A DNA stretch of 64,000 nt from Aradus depressus (GCA_963662175.1 OY759215.1:31560066-31624065), one strand, 5' to 3'; shown: positions 10,676 through 22,324, counted from the stretch's first letter. The notes: a model not told the origin generated them from the letters alone. Translations and numbers: made by a program.

Positions 10676-10925
10676 TTTATGGACTACGAGGTCATATCGC
10701 TTAATACTAGAGCGTTCTTTTGCTAGTGAATATGATATAGATAATGGAGTATGAGCCCGACTCCTCTGTCGGAGATTAAAATTTTGCCTACCCAGGTTTA
10801 GTTACCTAGAATAGGGATCTTTAACGACTACCGACATCGCACAGGGCCATCGCTTAGCGTCCGGCGTGCTCATAGTTTTTTTTACCTCAAATAAGAAAAC
10901 CCTTAGACCTCGGCCGGTCTTTTTT
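10676..10925 (-). mobile_element. SINE-1 copy, diverged, head missing
   Basis: The reversed body is recognisable (GACTACGAGGTCATATCGC, GAGCCCGACTC, CCATCGCTTAGCGTC, CTCGGCCGG), but the tRNA-like head is lost. It lies inverted to the copy at 10226-10562, so the pair could fold on itself. Confidence 0.8.
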
Positions 10926-12169
10926 TAAAATTTACAAATAGCTGTTAACAACTGTATAAAAATAGATACAACAAGCAAATGGGCTAATAGAGAGATAATG
11001 GCAATGTCAAAATGTCAAGAGAGGAGAAATCATCCAGTGGTGTCACTCCCTAGTCACTGATTTCCTCTCATTTGTAGCTAATCACTGTCAGTATCACTGC
11101 TGCTGCTAAGGAGGTCTCTAGGCCATTGACTTTCGCACTAGAAGATTATTGTGGGAACTAAGAATGGAAAATAGTTTTTTATATTTGGATTTAGCGACTT
11201 GAGTGACAAAAGATACTTTAAGGTCAGTGTGAAGGGTTTAGTTGGAGACGTAGTAAGGAGCATTGGCTATTTTACGAAGGATTTTGGATTGAAACGATTG
11301 GAAGCCTTGGAAGAACCCCAGAGTTCAAGTCCCTAAGTCCACATAGGTTTGAGTACCGCGTTGTATATAAGTCGTTTTGTTTTCAAACTTAATTTGGATC
11401 TTTCTAGTAGACTTAGTAAAAGTTTATAAAGTCTGTTCATTTCTTGTCTTTTCAAATTTAAAATGGTTTAAAATGAAATTATCATTCATATTGATTCTGC
11501 AACTTTTCACGTATAGTGCGAGAAAACGTTAAGTTTTTCTGACCCCCCCCCCCCCCCCCCTCTCCATTCTCATTTTTAAACGCCATTTTAAAAATCAATT
11601 CCTGATGTAGAAAAAGCCCGAGAATATCTTCTATTTTATATCGCATCTGCTACCATTTTTTTAGGTGTAGTGCAGGCCTAAAAAAGTTGGAGGTTCGAGT
11701 CTTAATTTTTTTTTATTTTTTTTTCTTCGTGTGAAATAAGACGTTAGGAATACTTGCCTGCCTGTGCTAATACGAGATATAAAAAGGTGTGAAATAACAT
11801 AGAAGAGCACAAAGGGCTTTCACGTGAGAAAGGAAATGTGAACATTCCTGGCTCTCACCGGAACCTGTTCCGACAACTACCTCAAACTATAATCTCCGCT
11901 ATTTTTTTAAAATAAATAGTGTCGGTTTTCCATTTTTATTACATAACTATCTTAAAACCCTAATTTGTACACATTTCATTTTATTCCTGGGAATAACAGA
12001 TTATTATTTTGTTTTGGATTTGATTTAACGTTCCTATCTCCTACCCATTGGAGGGGATGCTACTACGTCTGCACTTCCTGCTTATAATTTTTGATGCACC
12101 TGTGCACTTTGCAACCATGCACTTGAATAGCCCAACACAAACAAGTTTACACTTATAGGAACACTTTAC
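10926..12169. other. non-coding DNA
   Basis: AT-rich. It includes a C-run of about 18 at 11544-11562. No gene or named repeat is recognised. Confidence 0.45.
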
Positions 12170-12400
12170 CAACTAACTGATTACAATTGTTCACCAGTTT
12201 ACAATACCAACCCTCCCATTCCTGTATCCGACACTGTTCGATATCTAGGACTTCATTTAGACAGACGTTTAACTTGGACATCTGACTGAAACGCAAATAC
12301 CTTCAAGAAACGAATTGGAAGACTGAAATCAATAATTAGAAAGAGATCGTCATTATCACTTGTACAACCAAATTCACATTCATTCTACACAAATCCATCA
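12170..12400 (+). pseudogene. non-LTR reverse transcriptase fragment
   Basis: One frame reads VSDTVRYLGLHLDRRLTW, a stop codon, then NTFKKRIGRLKSIIRK. This is the pattern after the palm of jockey/R1-type LINE reverse transcriptases (VRYLGxxLDxxLTW). Only this piece remains. Confidence 0.75.
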
Positions 12401-12467
12401 GGACGCCTTGAGCTGGTACTATCATGGTAGAGAGACCTGCTCCAGGAGTAGCCTGAACTTATAACAA

Positions 12468-12685
12468 ATATTATTATTTTATGTTAGCCGGCTTTCGAGG
12501 TTGCCCTCATCATCAGACAGTTTACAAAACTTTTGTGCATTTTACGCAGGTAGCCTGTGTTTCTATAAGCTTGTCTTTACGATTAGAATTGCTTTTTACT
12601 AAATGATGGGTTTTTGTAGATTGCCTGATGATGAGGTCAACCTCTAAAGCCGGCTAGCATGAAATAATAAAATCTGTGAGGTCAG
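12468..12685. repeat. inverted repeat with CTGATGA module
   Basis: The segment at 12468-12530 (TAGCCGGCTTTCGAGGTTGC, CTCATCATCAG) recurs inverted at 12620-12680 (CTGATGATGAGGTCAACCTC, AAGCCGGCTAGCAT). The arms are about 50 bp with roughly 90 bp between them. Confidence 0.8.
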
Positions 12686-12746
12686 TCTCCATATTTATTT
12701 TGCTACCTCTGAAATAATCAGGATAAGTTCTTCTTGTCTGATTGTT

Positions 12747-12812
12747 TTTGACTCATGCCCGGGCCTGAACAACGAGGTGGTAGATCACCACGAGAGTGCT
12801 TTTTACTCACCT
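12747..12812 (-). mobile_element. SINE-1 tail fragment
   Basis: TGACTCATGCCCGGGC followed by a decayed GAGGT...ACCACGAGAGTGCT matches the 3' end of SINE-1 in reverse. The rest is absent. Confidence 0.55.
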
Positions 12813-13863
12813 TTTGGAGATGAGTATTGTTTATGTTTCTTTCATTTTATAAAAAAACAAACAATTTTTAAATCCATTGATCATAGGGATTGATTTAAAA
12901 TATAGACATTTTAAAATAAAATCGGTATTTTTTATTTTATTTTTTGCAGCTCGTCTCCTTCTATTTAAAAACCATTGAGGTATCGGCTCCACATTTCTCC
13001 TAATTTTCAACGAAGACCTAAAGATCGTTACTATCATTCATTAATTTTGATCGATATTGATTTATATTTTAATTTAACTTATTTTTTCGAGTTAGACATC
13101 TCATATTTATGCAATACAAAAATAAATAATAATTGAAAAATAGCTCAAATTAAATAATGAATAAAAAAATTAAAACAATGAGGATAAATAAATAAAAATT
13201 AAATAGAGCTTATATCAAGATGGAACAAAAACTCACAACTGATAAGATGTTTCGACTCGAAAAAATTAGGTAAATTAAAATATAAATCAATATAGATCAA
13301 TATTTAAAAATAAAAAATGAATGATAATAATAATCCTTAAAGTTGTTTCTTATATTTTTGTCGTCGTTCTAAAGTTGTAGAAATGTGGATGAGACGAGGA
13401 AAAATCTTTATATGAAATATGAAATAAACGATCAAAACTTACCAACCTGTATTATGAATGTAAAGAAAATTATTATTTTAGTTATGACTGTATCAAAACA
13501 ATTACTATATCAATATAAGTTTACATTTTATAGATACTGAGGATGCAGGTAAACATTGTTGAGGTTATAACAGGCTTGCAGCCGGATACGTCTGTTTTAC
13601 AATAAAATGAGAGAAAAATGAGCTGCAAAAAAAAAAAATACAACATAAGTTGCATAGTATTCAGTCATGGGATTTACTTTGGACAGTAGGACTGTGAATT
13701 ATGGCTGATTGTTTTAGACAGTATTATGGCTGATTGTTTCGGACAGTATTATGGCTGATGGTTTTGGATTATGAGGTGGTAATGGGTCGGGCGGCAGAGA
13801 CCTCCAAAATCTCCGGCCCTCTTTGAGAGACCACAGTTTAAGGTTTACGGATACACATTGCAG
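12813..13863. other. AT-rich DNA upstream of the first visible exon
   Basis: No exon is supported. A CTGAGGATG module sits near 13543. Confidence 0.4.
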
Positions 13864-13932
13864 ATGTGACGAAACTCGTCATGCAGGTTGCAACCAACAA
13901 GATTCTTCTTTCTCCTCCAAATTCCACCAACG
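13864..13932 (+). CDS. gene A, internal exon
   Basis: A 69-bp exon encoding DVTKLVMQVATNK and ILLSPPNSTN. It ends in phase 1 at AACG with donor GTAAAT. The acceptor is taken at CACATTGCAG; AAG at about 13849 is an alternative that adds RIHIA. The phase joins exactly to 17046, forming an Ala codon. More upstream exons must exist, because no start is visible. Confidence 0.55.
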
Positions 13933-14180
13933 GTAAATTAGTATTGAACTGGTTTTTGTTTTTTTATACAATCCGCCGTCATTTTATAGGAGTTACACTT
14001 TGTCATCGTCTTCAGTCATTTTAAAGAGAAACGATTACGTTTATATCAAAATGTTTTATTTCTCTGCGTGTATAGCAATATTTTTCTATTTTCAATCTTA
14101 TTAACTGCTCTTATATAACTTAATGGTTAATGTTTTCTTGTACAATTGTTAATATATACATATATAATTGTAATATTACG

Positions 14181-14285
14181 CTTAGGGTTAATATATAATA
14201 TTTGTGATATTAGGCTTAAGGTTAATATATAATATTTGTGATATTAGGCTTAGGGTTAATATAGAATATTTGTGATATTAGTCCT
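14181..14285. repeat. tandem repeat, 34-bp unit
   Basis: Three copies of a CTTAGGGTTAATATA-type unit start at 14181, 14215 and 14249, with small differences. Confidence 0.8.
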
Positions 14286-14865
14286 GAACTTTAAAATATA
14301 CTTTATATTTTAAATTGGCTACCGCGATTAAATTACTGTTGCTACTTTTTCTTTACTTTTATTATCACCCAATCAAATAATACCTATTTATTTGTGCGGA
14401 AACATTTTGTTTTCGTCATCATGCTTTACTTAACCAACATTTATGGACGTACCTAGTACAAAAGAGCACAGGGAGGAAACGTTTGATTTAATAAAGAGTA
14501 ACAAACGCTCTATGGCTGCGGTAAAGGTGATATTCTGCATAAGATGATATATTAGGTTATATTATGCATTCGTAATAGTACAATATGTTGAAAAATTCAT
14601 CGTTTCAAATATGAAAGAGTTAAAAAAGAAAAAATTGCTTCTTCATTTTTTCCCTTTTCTTTTGTATTACTGCGAATGTAGACGATGGTGACAAAAATGA
14701 AAGTTTCTGCACAAATATGCGTTATTGCATTGAATAATAATAAATAAAAAGAAAATAGCAGTAATGACGTAATCATGGGAACATAATTGAAAAACAAATT
14801 ATATTTTAAACTTCAGGCTTAATATTACAAAACTTTACAAGAAAACATTAGCATTACATTATATA

Positions 14866-15727
14866 AAATGTCGTCGGTGAATCATCGGCAATGTACTTCC
14901 CCATAACGAAATAATCAATTAATTTTTCGCTCCCCCTCCAAAACCAGCCGACTGTTGGCGGTAATATTTATTTAACTGACTTACATAGGGCCTCCTAAAT
15001 CCTCATACTAATTTTTTATCGATAAATTGATTACATTGGCAGTTTCTAGGGTTTTTGAATTTTGCTCCATCCCATGAAGCCCCCTTCAGCCGATATCGCT
15101 GAAATTCAACAGGGTATACCCTCATTTGGTTTTAACGTGCAATATGAAATTTCATGTCGATACATTCAATACATCGACAGTTGTTGTGTTTTTTGAGTTG
15201 AGTCCCCTCTGATCCCTCCTTACTTTCTGCCGAATCCCTAAAAATTGATGTATCGTCCTTAGGGTTTTTGAATTCACATATGGATTTTTTTTTTTTGTCA
15301 ATACATTTATTATGACGGCAGTTATTAAAATCTTTGAGTTAATCTTTTCTCCTAATCATCCCTCTTTTTTGGTTGATTTTGCTGAAAGTCGATAGGTGTT
15401 TTTCTTATATGGTTTTGATGACAGATATAAAATTTTGTGTCAATTCATTTATTCTATTGGCAGTTACTAGAGCTTTTATGTTAATTCTCCCCTTCCCCTT
15501 CGGTCGATTTGGATGAAAAACAATAAGTGTCGTCGTTAGAGTGTTCTGAATTTCTTTTTAAATTATATCGGGAGTTTTCATGTTCACAGACAGACTCTTT
15601 TTTTTTCATATTTGGAATCTAGAGGTCGGAAAACTTGCAATTCCATTGAAAACTTCGTATCGAATTTTTGATCGATTGTATAACTTCCTCTACACTTCGT
15701 ATAACTGGGGAAGTAAAATCAGTCAAT
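14866..15727 (+). mobile_element. family-T element, long copy
   Basis: The left end is GGCAATGTACTTCCCC and the right end CTGGGGAAGTAAAATCAGTC, which are inverted relative to each other. Between them lie four to five diverged ~125-bp modules, each running through a CGATACATTCATTxxATCGG-like block, an AGTTATTAGGGTTTTTGAGTT-like block and a pyrimidine-rich CCCCTTCC stretch. No protein is encoded. Confidence 0.75.
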
Positions 15728-15988
15728 TATCTTGAAAGTTTGGAATTATACATAAATATTGCTATAAACGTAGAGAAATTAATAATGTTGCTCTAGCACA
15801 AGTTTATATCCATTAAGTTGAGAGTATGGTAGAACGGTAATTAACTCTTCACGGTGCTTACCTGTCCTCTCGCCAAAAGAGATTGGCGGAGATGAAACCA
15901 TTTCCACTTCTAACATCAGACATTGTTATGGACACATTTAACTCTCTTTGGTGTGTAATTACCAATACTCTCTTCAATAACTGAGTGC

Positions 15989-17002
15989 TGTATACCGGAT
16001 GGTCCACTCACAAAAAATTTTTTTGGGTAAAACTACATAAAAAAAAGAGTAAAACGCCACCAACCGCAGCTCTCTATCTCAAACCGTCCAGTTTTCTAAA
16101 TTTTTTTCAGAATTAACACTACTCTGATACCGAAATAAACATTTTTCTCATCTTCTCATAAATGAATTTGCACTTTTGAGTATGGTTTTGGAAAGACCGA
16201 AAAATTTCCCGCTCAACCAGTCTTTTATCTTACTTAAAAGTATATTTTTTCTGTTCAAACATCAAAATTGCAGAAAAAACAAAATTTTGCAACATGTCTA
16301 AAATTTGTCACTGCCCTACACAATAATCTAGAAGTTGTCAAATTTCACAAAACCTTTCCTATTTTATACACTTTCCAACGGTGGATAAAATGATGCGATT
16401 CCTCAAATACTTTTGGAGAAATTGCATTTTGAAGATAGAAAAATGTGGTTTCCGTTGCAGAAAGTGCATCTTCGCATATTCACGATTTGAATAAGAACGA
16501 GCCATTCTTGTCAAATAAGATACTGAGATGGGCGCAGGTATTTCAAACAGCGAGTCATTGTTTATATAAGTGTAAATCTGCAAGATTTTCTTGTTGTGGG
16601 ATCCAAAGTTTAGTGTGATTAAATAAGCTTTGGTCTGCTCCCCTCTTGAATATCGTACCACATTTTTCTATCTTCAAAATGCAATTTCTCTAAAAGTATT
16701 TGCGGAATCGCATCATTTGATCTACCGTTGGATAGCATATAAAATGGGGTAAAGTTATTGTGAAATTTTTGCTCTTTTCGAAACCATAGTCAAAAGTGCA
16801 AATTCGTGTCCCAGAAACTGAGAAAAATGCTTATTTCGGTATCAAGTCTTGTTAATTCTGAAAGAAACTTTAAAAAATCATATCTCTGGACGGTTTGAGA
16901 TAGAGTGCTGCGGTTGGTGGCGTTTTACTCCTTTTTTGATCTACTTTTTCCCAAAGTCTTTTTTTTTTTAGTGTTTATTATAGTGGACCACTCGGTATAA
17001 AC
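15989..17002. mobile_element. foldback element, about 1 kb
   Basis: The ends are inverted: GTATACCGGATGGTCCACT at 15989 and, in reverse, GTTTATACCGAGTGGTCCAC from 17002. The outer arms (about 16000-16210 and 16750-17000) and inner arms (16366-16446 and 16658-16746; ACCACATTTTTCTATC at the latter) pair almost end to end, so most of the element is one long hairpin. The open frame at 16359-16661 has no recognisable protein. The right end stops 43 bp before exon 2 of gene A. Confidence 0.8.
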
Positions 17003-17016
17003 AATCCCTAGTTGCA

Positions 17017-17045
17017 ACTAACGATGTGATTGTGATTTGTTTCAG
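17017..17045 (+). promoter_or_regulatory. branch point and 3' splice site of gene A exon 2
   Basis: ACTAAC, a strong branch-point match, is followed by TGTGATTTGTTTCAG. Both lie in the short stretch between the foldback end and the exon. Confidence 0.55.
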
Positions 17046-17460
17046 CCCTGGGTTTTGTCCTCGACTCCAGACTAGATCTACCATATCCCCCGTCAGTAGA
17101 TGGAGTCTCTCTGGACACTAGTCTGAGTCCCAAGCTGGTCAAGGCCTACTATGAGATCAACTTTATTCCTGTGGATTCGGGGTCCAAGAGCAGTAGCACC
17201 CTTTCTCACAAGGGACTGGCCACCGTCGACAGGTCCTCCTGCCCTTACTCCAAGGAGTTCTGTCGGTTCTACTTCACCCCGTCCAAGGTCAGCGTCGTAC
17301 AGAAGGTTGAGGAGCTGATCGCTGGAGCTAAGAGTGAGGTTCCCGTGGTGCAGGGCCTCGTGGCTGGGGTCGATCAAGAGAGAGTGTTCAGAGAGACCAA
17401 CAAGACGGTCATGGCCAATCTGAACCGGACCAGTCACAACACTGATGTGCCAGTCTATAG
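17046..17460 (+). CDS. gene A, main exon, function unknown
   Basis: A 415-bp exon with acceptor TTTGTTTCAG and donor CTATAG|GTAACC, open in one frame for 137 codons with much higher GC than its surroundings. It encodes ALGFVLDSRLDLPYPP, then SLSPKLVKAYYEINFIPVDS, a Ser-rich stretch, a cysteine pair in SSCPYSKEFCRFYF, the helical SVVQKVEELIAGAKSEV, and NLNRTSHNTDVPVY with an NRT glycosylation sequon. No transmembrane segment is visible in the visible exons. Phases match on both sides (G|CC and AG|A). The visible part is about 215 residues. I do not recognise the family. The paired cysteines and sequon are compatible with a secreted or lumenal protein, but that is inference. Confidence 0.75.
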
Positions 17461-18441
17461 GTAACCACCTCACTGTAGCTCACTGGGTCAGAAACTAAAA
17501 TACAAATTAACACCCACCGCACACTTCCGGGGGCATAATAAAATTTTGCAACCAATATCCATCAATAGGTCACGTCACGTCATACTACTTTGATTTTTTT
17601 ATAAATAGTTTACGAGCAAGTTGCCGCAGGAACCTCGAAACCGCTCAAAGTTGGGAAGGGATCAACTCACTTACTGTCGGCAACAAACCTTTAGTTCTTT
17701 GAAAACCATGGAATAGATCTAATTTAAAATTCATTAGTAGTAGAGGATGCACTTGAAACCAAAACAGATAAAGACAGTTCTTCCAATGCAAACCCCCCCC
17801 CCCCTCCTCCCCCCTCAACCACACCTCACCTACGCTCCTGTTTTTTTATTTTAATTTATTTTTTTAGTTCAGACCCACTTGTCTCCCCTCCCTCCCTCTC
17901 TGTTCATATAACGCCATCAACCCTACCCTCCCAAGATCTAGCGCTGCCTACGCCCCTAGACTTGTATTATTCTTAATTTTAATTTTTGATACTCCCCTCA
18001 CCCCATTAACAAACCCCTCTCCAATCTACGCCCTTAAATTTATAACTAATTATTGTTTGTATTTTATTTTTTATATTTTAATTATTATTAACCACTTCCA
18101 TTGCCAAGCCATGACGCCACCGTAAACCCTAGTTATTCTTATTTTGTTATTCTTAGTTTTTTTATTTTATTTTCGACTATTTATTTTATTTATTTATACT
18201 TTAGATTTTTTTAACCTTAGATTCTAAACTAATATTACTATATAAGAAAACAATTTTAATCCCTAAGGTGGTGCGAACTCAGGTTTGAAAATTGATGAGC
18301 GGGAGTCTATCCCTTAATTTAGGATATATACATTTACGCCTAGAGGCTACCACTACATTACTTGTATATTTTAGCATAGCCACCAATATATTTTTTAGCA
18401 AACTGAACAAACATATTTAAGTCAAGAACTGGCAGGACATA
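17461..18441. other. intron 2 of gene A, first part
   Basis: C-rich runs near 17790-17830 and AT-rich low-complexity DNA. No element is identified before the MITE. Confidence 0.5.
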
Positions 18442-19012
18442 CAGTGTAAACTCTATATAGCGACACTTAAGGGACTGCGCATTTTATGGCGTTATTGAGA
18501 GTTGTCGTTAAATGAAGAGAAGAAAAATCAATACATATTACATTACATTTAATAGTATTTTACTATTATAATATGTATTTACTATAAGTATAACATTTAC
18601 AAACAACAAACATTAATATTGATACAAATAACAACGCTTGTTGCGTATAGTCTGTTATCTTCGTCTGACGTTTTTTGCTGCTCCAGTATTTTAAGGTAAT
18701 CACAACAAACAAAAGAACGAATTTCTTAGAATCTTCGGTATGTATGATGCCGACAGTCGAGGTAAATACGTGCTAGACAATAAAGCAACAAAATAACAAA
18801 CAAAAGACCTTACACAACTGCAGTTCTTATTAATTTCGGCAACTTGAAAGTACTGTTTATTGCTTAGTAATGACGTATTGTTGTCGTTATTTAGAGTGGG
18901 TGTGATGCTACATAGAGTGTGGACAACAAGGTAAACCAACCAGATTCAAGTAATTTCGATGTTTTAGGGAGTTTGTCGTTAAATCGAGTGACGTTAAATG
19001 GAGTTTACACTG
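18442..19012. mobile_element. TA-flanked MITE, pogo/Tigger-like
   Basis: Starts CAGTGTAAACTCTATATAGC and ends, in reverse, CAGTGTAAACTCCATTTAAC. It is flanked by TA on both sides (18440-18441 and 19013-19014). Length 571 bp. CAGTGTAAACTC-type ends and TA duplication suit Tc1/mariner-pogo elements. No transposase is readable. Confidence 0.7.
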
Positions 19013-19739
19013 TATTAGAAAAATACATGGAAAAAATATAGAAACTGACTATGCAACTTGCGCTAAATTCAAAAATGTTATTTAAAAGAGTAGAAAAAAT
19101 AGACAATTTTATGGAATACTTAACCTAACTTAAATTTTATTGACCATAATAAAATACAAAATTCAGAAAAAAAAAAAAGGCTTTTAATGAATTACTTAAA
19201 CATTACATAGACCTCCTCCATGGTGAAGTCAGACCACCTCTGCCAAGGACAATTCAAATTAAACAACTACTAAATTAAAGACTAATAACAACAGTATGCA
19301 AAGGATATTGAATACAAAATATGTACAAATAATAAATGTTTTATTTTAAAAATATATGTTTTTTATTTAAGCACCCAAATCCTTCAATTTAATTATTAAG
19401 AGAAAGATCTTGTAATAAGTGATATTAAGAGATGATGAAATAACGACATTTTGTATCAGATCGTAACAATTATAATATTAAAACGAGTAAAATATTATAG
19501 AAAAAACAAAAATAGAATATAAACTAAGTGAAAGTACAGTAACTACTCATGATTTTAACGATACACAGAATATATTAAAATAGTTAATAAGAAGAAAATA
19601 GTTAAAATTAGGTAGGTAAATACATAAAATACTGGGAGAATATATCAAATAGGTACATTACCCCGAAATATAGCTGAAATATGTGAAATAGTCCGAGAAT
19701 AGGTAAATTAAGCTGAAAAACCGATTAATATCGATATTT

Positions 19740-20451
19740 AGCTAAAATAGTTTAAAAAATGTATGGAGATTACTAAACTTAAACAGTAGTACAACATAGA
19801 GGATTTTTTTAGCAATATACGTCATTCCAGATGAGTGAAGACATGGAAGATAATGATGACCTCCACATTTGGATAAATTTAGATCCTCAATTATCCGATT
19901 ATACGTCAATATGGATCTTCTCTGATTTGGCCAATAGTAATGTCGTTTTATTTGGTTCACTTCGTCCAGTCAGTCCTCTATGATTTTTTTCGCCGATACT
20001 ATAGTTTTTCATTACTTCCTTTTTTTTCTATTTCGTCTAGTGTATTGTAGTGTAATAGGTAAAATTAATTTCTGAGGATTTAAAAGGTGAAGACAATTGT
20101 TTGTAAATGACAGATTAATATTAAAAAATTAATGCATTATTTTATTCTTGGAATGTTTGTTTGTTTTAAAATTTGGTATGGGTCGAAATCGTTTTTTAAA
20201 AGTTGACACAAACATTCTATGTTTTTTTCAAAATATTATTGTGTATTCTGGGGTATGTTTCACTATAATGTACTGGTTATCATGTTTCAGTGGTCCTTCT
20301 GCGATTCGAATTACTCGTAGTTGCATTTTCGTCAGCATGTAATCGATATCGTCTAAATTTACTATCAGGGACTCAATATCGTTGATAGGGTTTTTAGTGT
20401 AATAAGCGTCAATCTCGTTGATCACGTTATTTATGTTTTCGATTACTTCTA
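19740..20451 (-). pseudogene. decayed retroelement pol fragment (integrase-like)
   Basis: From high to low coordinate, the minus strand first reads INEIDAYYTKNPINDIE and LIVNLDDIDYMLTKMQL. After frame changes it reads EIEKKGSNEKL, then NHRGLTG and QIKRHYYWPNQRRSIL. HRG...IKRHYYWPN is the signature of the integrase zinc-binding region of gypsy-like elements. The upstream piece could be the linker between RNase H and integrase. Stops and shifts show it is dead. The assignment of the upstream piece is uncertain. Confidence 0.4.
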
Positions 20452-21050
20452 CAAAAAAACTATTTCTATAATTTTACTCACATCCCAACTAATTTTTTAA
20501 GTCATTATAGTGGTTCTTGGTCACTGAAGATTGTTGAATAAACGGACAGTATTTGTGCTTTAAACCATCGATATAACTTTCTATTCACATTAAATTTTAT
20601 AGATATGGGGGAATCTTTAGACCATTTTTTTTAAAATATTGAGTAAATAAATAATTTTATTTTATAGCTGTGAAGTACAGTCGGGGTGACAGGGCCCACA
20701 AGGAAACTGGATCATTTTCCGCCATATTGTTTGTATTTTTCAAGCTTTTAACGGTTAGTAGTTTTGTGTGAAAGTGCTGAACTTATCAAACAATATTGGC
20801 ATCCTAGTAACAGCATAGTCAGAAGTATTTATTTTATTTTTTTGTTTCTGGAGTATTGTAAAGATATAAAGAAGAAACACTGTTGCACACACAATGCACT
20901 TATTAACAAATACCAAAGGAGCTTTCTAGTGTTTTTCTCCTCAATTGGAGAGCAATTAACGTATTACCTGTGATTTATCTTTCCAACACTAATAATAATA
21001 ATGAACATATTTTGAAATATGTTGTCAAGCGTTAAAATATATTTAAGCGA
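20452..21050. other. intron 2 of gene A, later part
   Basis: AT-rich. No supported feature. Confidence 0.4.
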
Positions 21051-21231
21051 GGGCGCCGGTAGCTAAGAGGCCTACTGAGGGAAAAAACCCTGAGCACACC
21101 GTCCTTGGGATGGGACATTAAGTGATGGTCCCGCGCCTGTGCGATGTCAGATACTCGTTACAAGGCCCCTATCCTAGGTGAATAAACCTTGGTAGACAAA
21201 ATTTAGGACACACAGTAGAGTCGGGCTCACT
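21051..21231 (+). mobile_element. SINE-1 copy, head partly deleted
   Basis: Keeps GGGCGCCGGTAGCT, then jumps over box B to the body (GGATGGGACATTAAGTGATG, GTAGAGTCGGGCTCA). It ends about 60 bp before the acceptor of the last exon of gene A, in the same intron. Confidence 0.85.
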
Positions 21232-21291
21232 TGTGAAAACCATGTGTCATTTGCCCAGACTCACCCTAATGATGTGATGTTGTGTTGACAG

Positions 21292-21463
21292 AGGTACAGT
21301 GAGAGTGGACGAAGTACTAAGGCGCCCTGAGGTTGTTGCCATGGTCCAGACAGATTGGAACTCTGCATACAGCCGTCCTAACCTCCAGCGCTGTCTCTAT
21401 GGACCCTGCTCTCCTACCAGATGGTCCGGACGCCCTCTTGTCTCAATCAACTCACGACTCTGA
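21292..21463 (+). CDS. gene A, terminal exon
   Basis: Acceptor TGTGTTGACAG, then GTVRVDEVLRRPEVVAMV, TDWNSAYSRPNLQRC, LYGPCSPTRWSGRPL and a TGA stop at 21461-21463. Two further cysteines fall in RCLYGPC. The reading frame continues that of 17046-17460 through a split Arg codon. No AATAAA is obvious before the Harbinger element at 21594. Confidence 0.7.
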
Positions 21464-21593
21464 ACAGGACCGTCAGTAGACATATTCAACACAGGCTCAT
21501 CCCACATGATCCTTTCCGATTTTAATACTATTTTGTATATACGATATATATTTCACAGCATCACTTTATTTACTTTTTAAGAAATAGCAATTA

Positions 21594-22324
21594 GGCGGGT
21601 ATTACACTATAAAAGTTCTTTGACAAATTTCTTTTATGAAGTTGGATCGAATTTTTTTTTAAATTTCTTTTATACAATATCTTTTATGACTACAAAATTT
21701 AATATTACACTATGTAAAATATTTTATAAATCTTAGTTTTTTGTTTCAAGACAGTACTAGTAAGTTGTGTGCAAGTGACTGTTGTGTCGCAAAAATGGAT
21801 GACGTTTTAATACCAATTGCCGCAAGTTTTGCGGCTGTGGCGGAAAAAAATAAACAAAAGAATGTAAAGAAACGTTTGTGGGTAAGACCTTGGGTTGCGC
21901 GGCGCGAGTTTATGAGCATCCATCAGAATTTACTGAAAGAACATGGAAGGTACAAAAAGTTACTTCAACTATTTGAGGATGAATAAAAAAACCTTGGATT
22001 ACTTGCTTCTGGAGGTGGCACCAATAATATCTCGGCAAATGACACCCAATAACCCCTGAGGAACGACTTATGGTTACTCTGCGATTTCAGATTTGGGAGG
22101 GAGATATGCGCACGCGCGGCACGCGTACAACGTGAAGAAAGGAAACAGCAGGAGTGGGAGAGACAACATTTATCAAATATTGGATGAGAATTCAAACTAT
22201 GATAAAAGAACTTTTATAAAAGACAAATTTTATAAAACTTCAGCTATTATACTATCATATTTATCGTAAAAGTTATTTTATAAAAGATCTTTGTCAAAGA
22301 ACTTTTATAGTGTAATGTAGTGCC
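21594..22324 (+). mobile_element. PIF/Harbinger deletion derivative
   Basis: 731 bp with inverted ends: GGCGGGTATTACACTATAAAAG at the left and, in reverse, GGCACTACATTACACTATAAAAG at the right, continuing through TTCTTTGACAAA. It is flanked by TTA on both sides (21591-21593 and 22325-22327), the 3-bp duplication typical of PIF/Harbinger. It carries a truncated transposase. Confidence 0.85.
21795..22195 (+). pseudogene. truncated Harbinger transposase
   Basis: The ATG at 21795 opens MDDVLIPIAASFAAVAE, then KKRLWVRPWVARREF and LLKEHGRYKKLLQLF, stopping at 21986. RxxWVRPWxxRR followed by a short helix is the N-terminal pattern of PIF/Harbinger transposases. After the stop, another frame gives LDYLLLEVAPIISRQMTP, also family-like, then the sequence jumps to EERKQQEWERQ. 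The catalytic DDE domain is missing, so the element cannot move by itself. Confidence 0.75.

Noticed and set aside
18700..18939. 79-codon minus-strand frame
   Set aside because: It lies within the TA-flanked MITE and shows no transposase or other motif.
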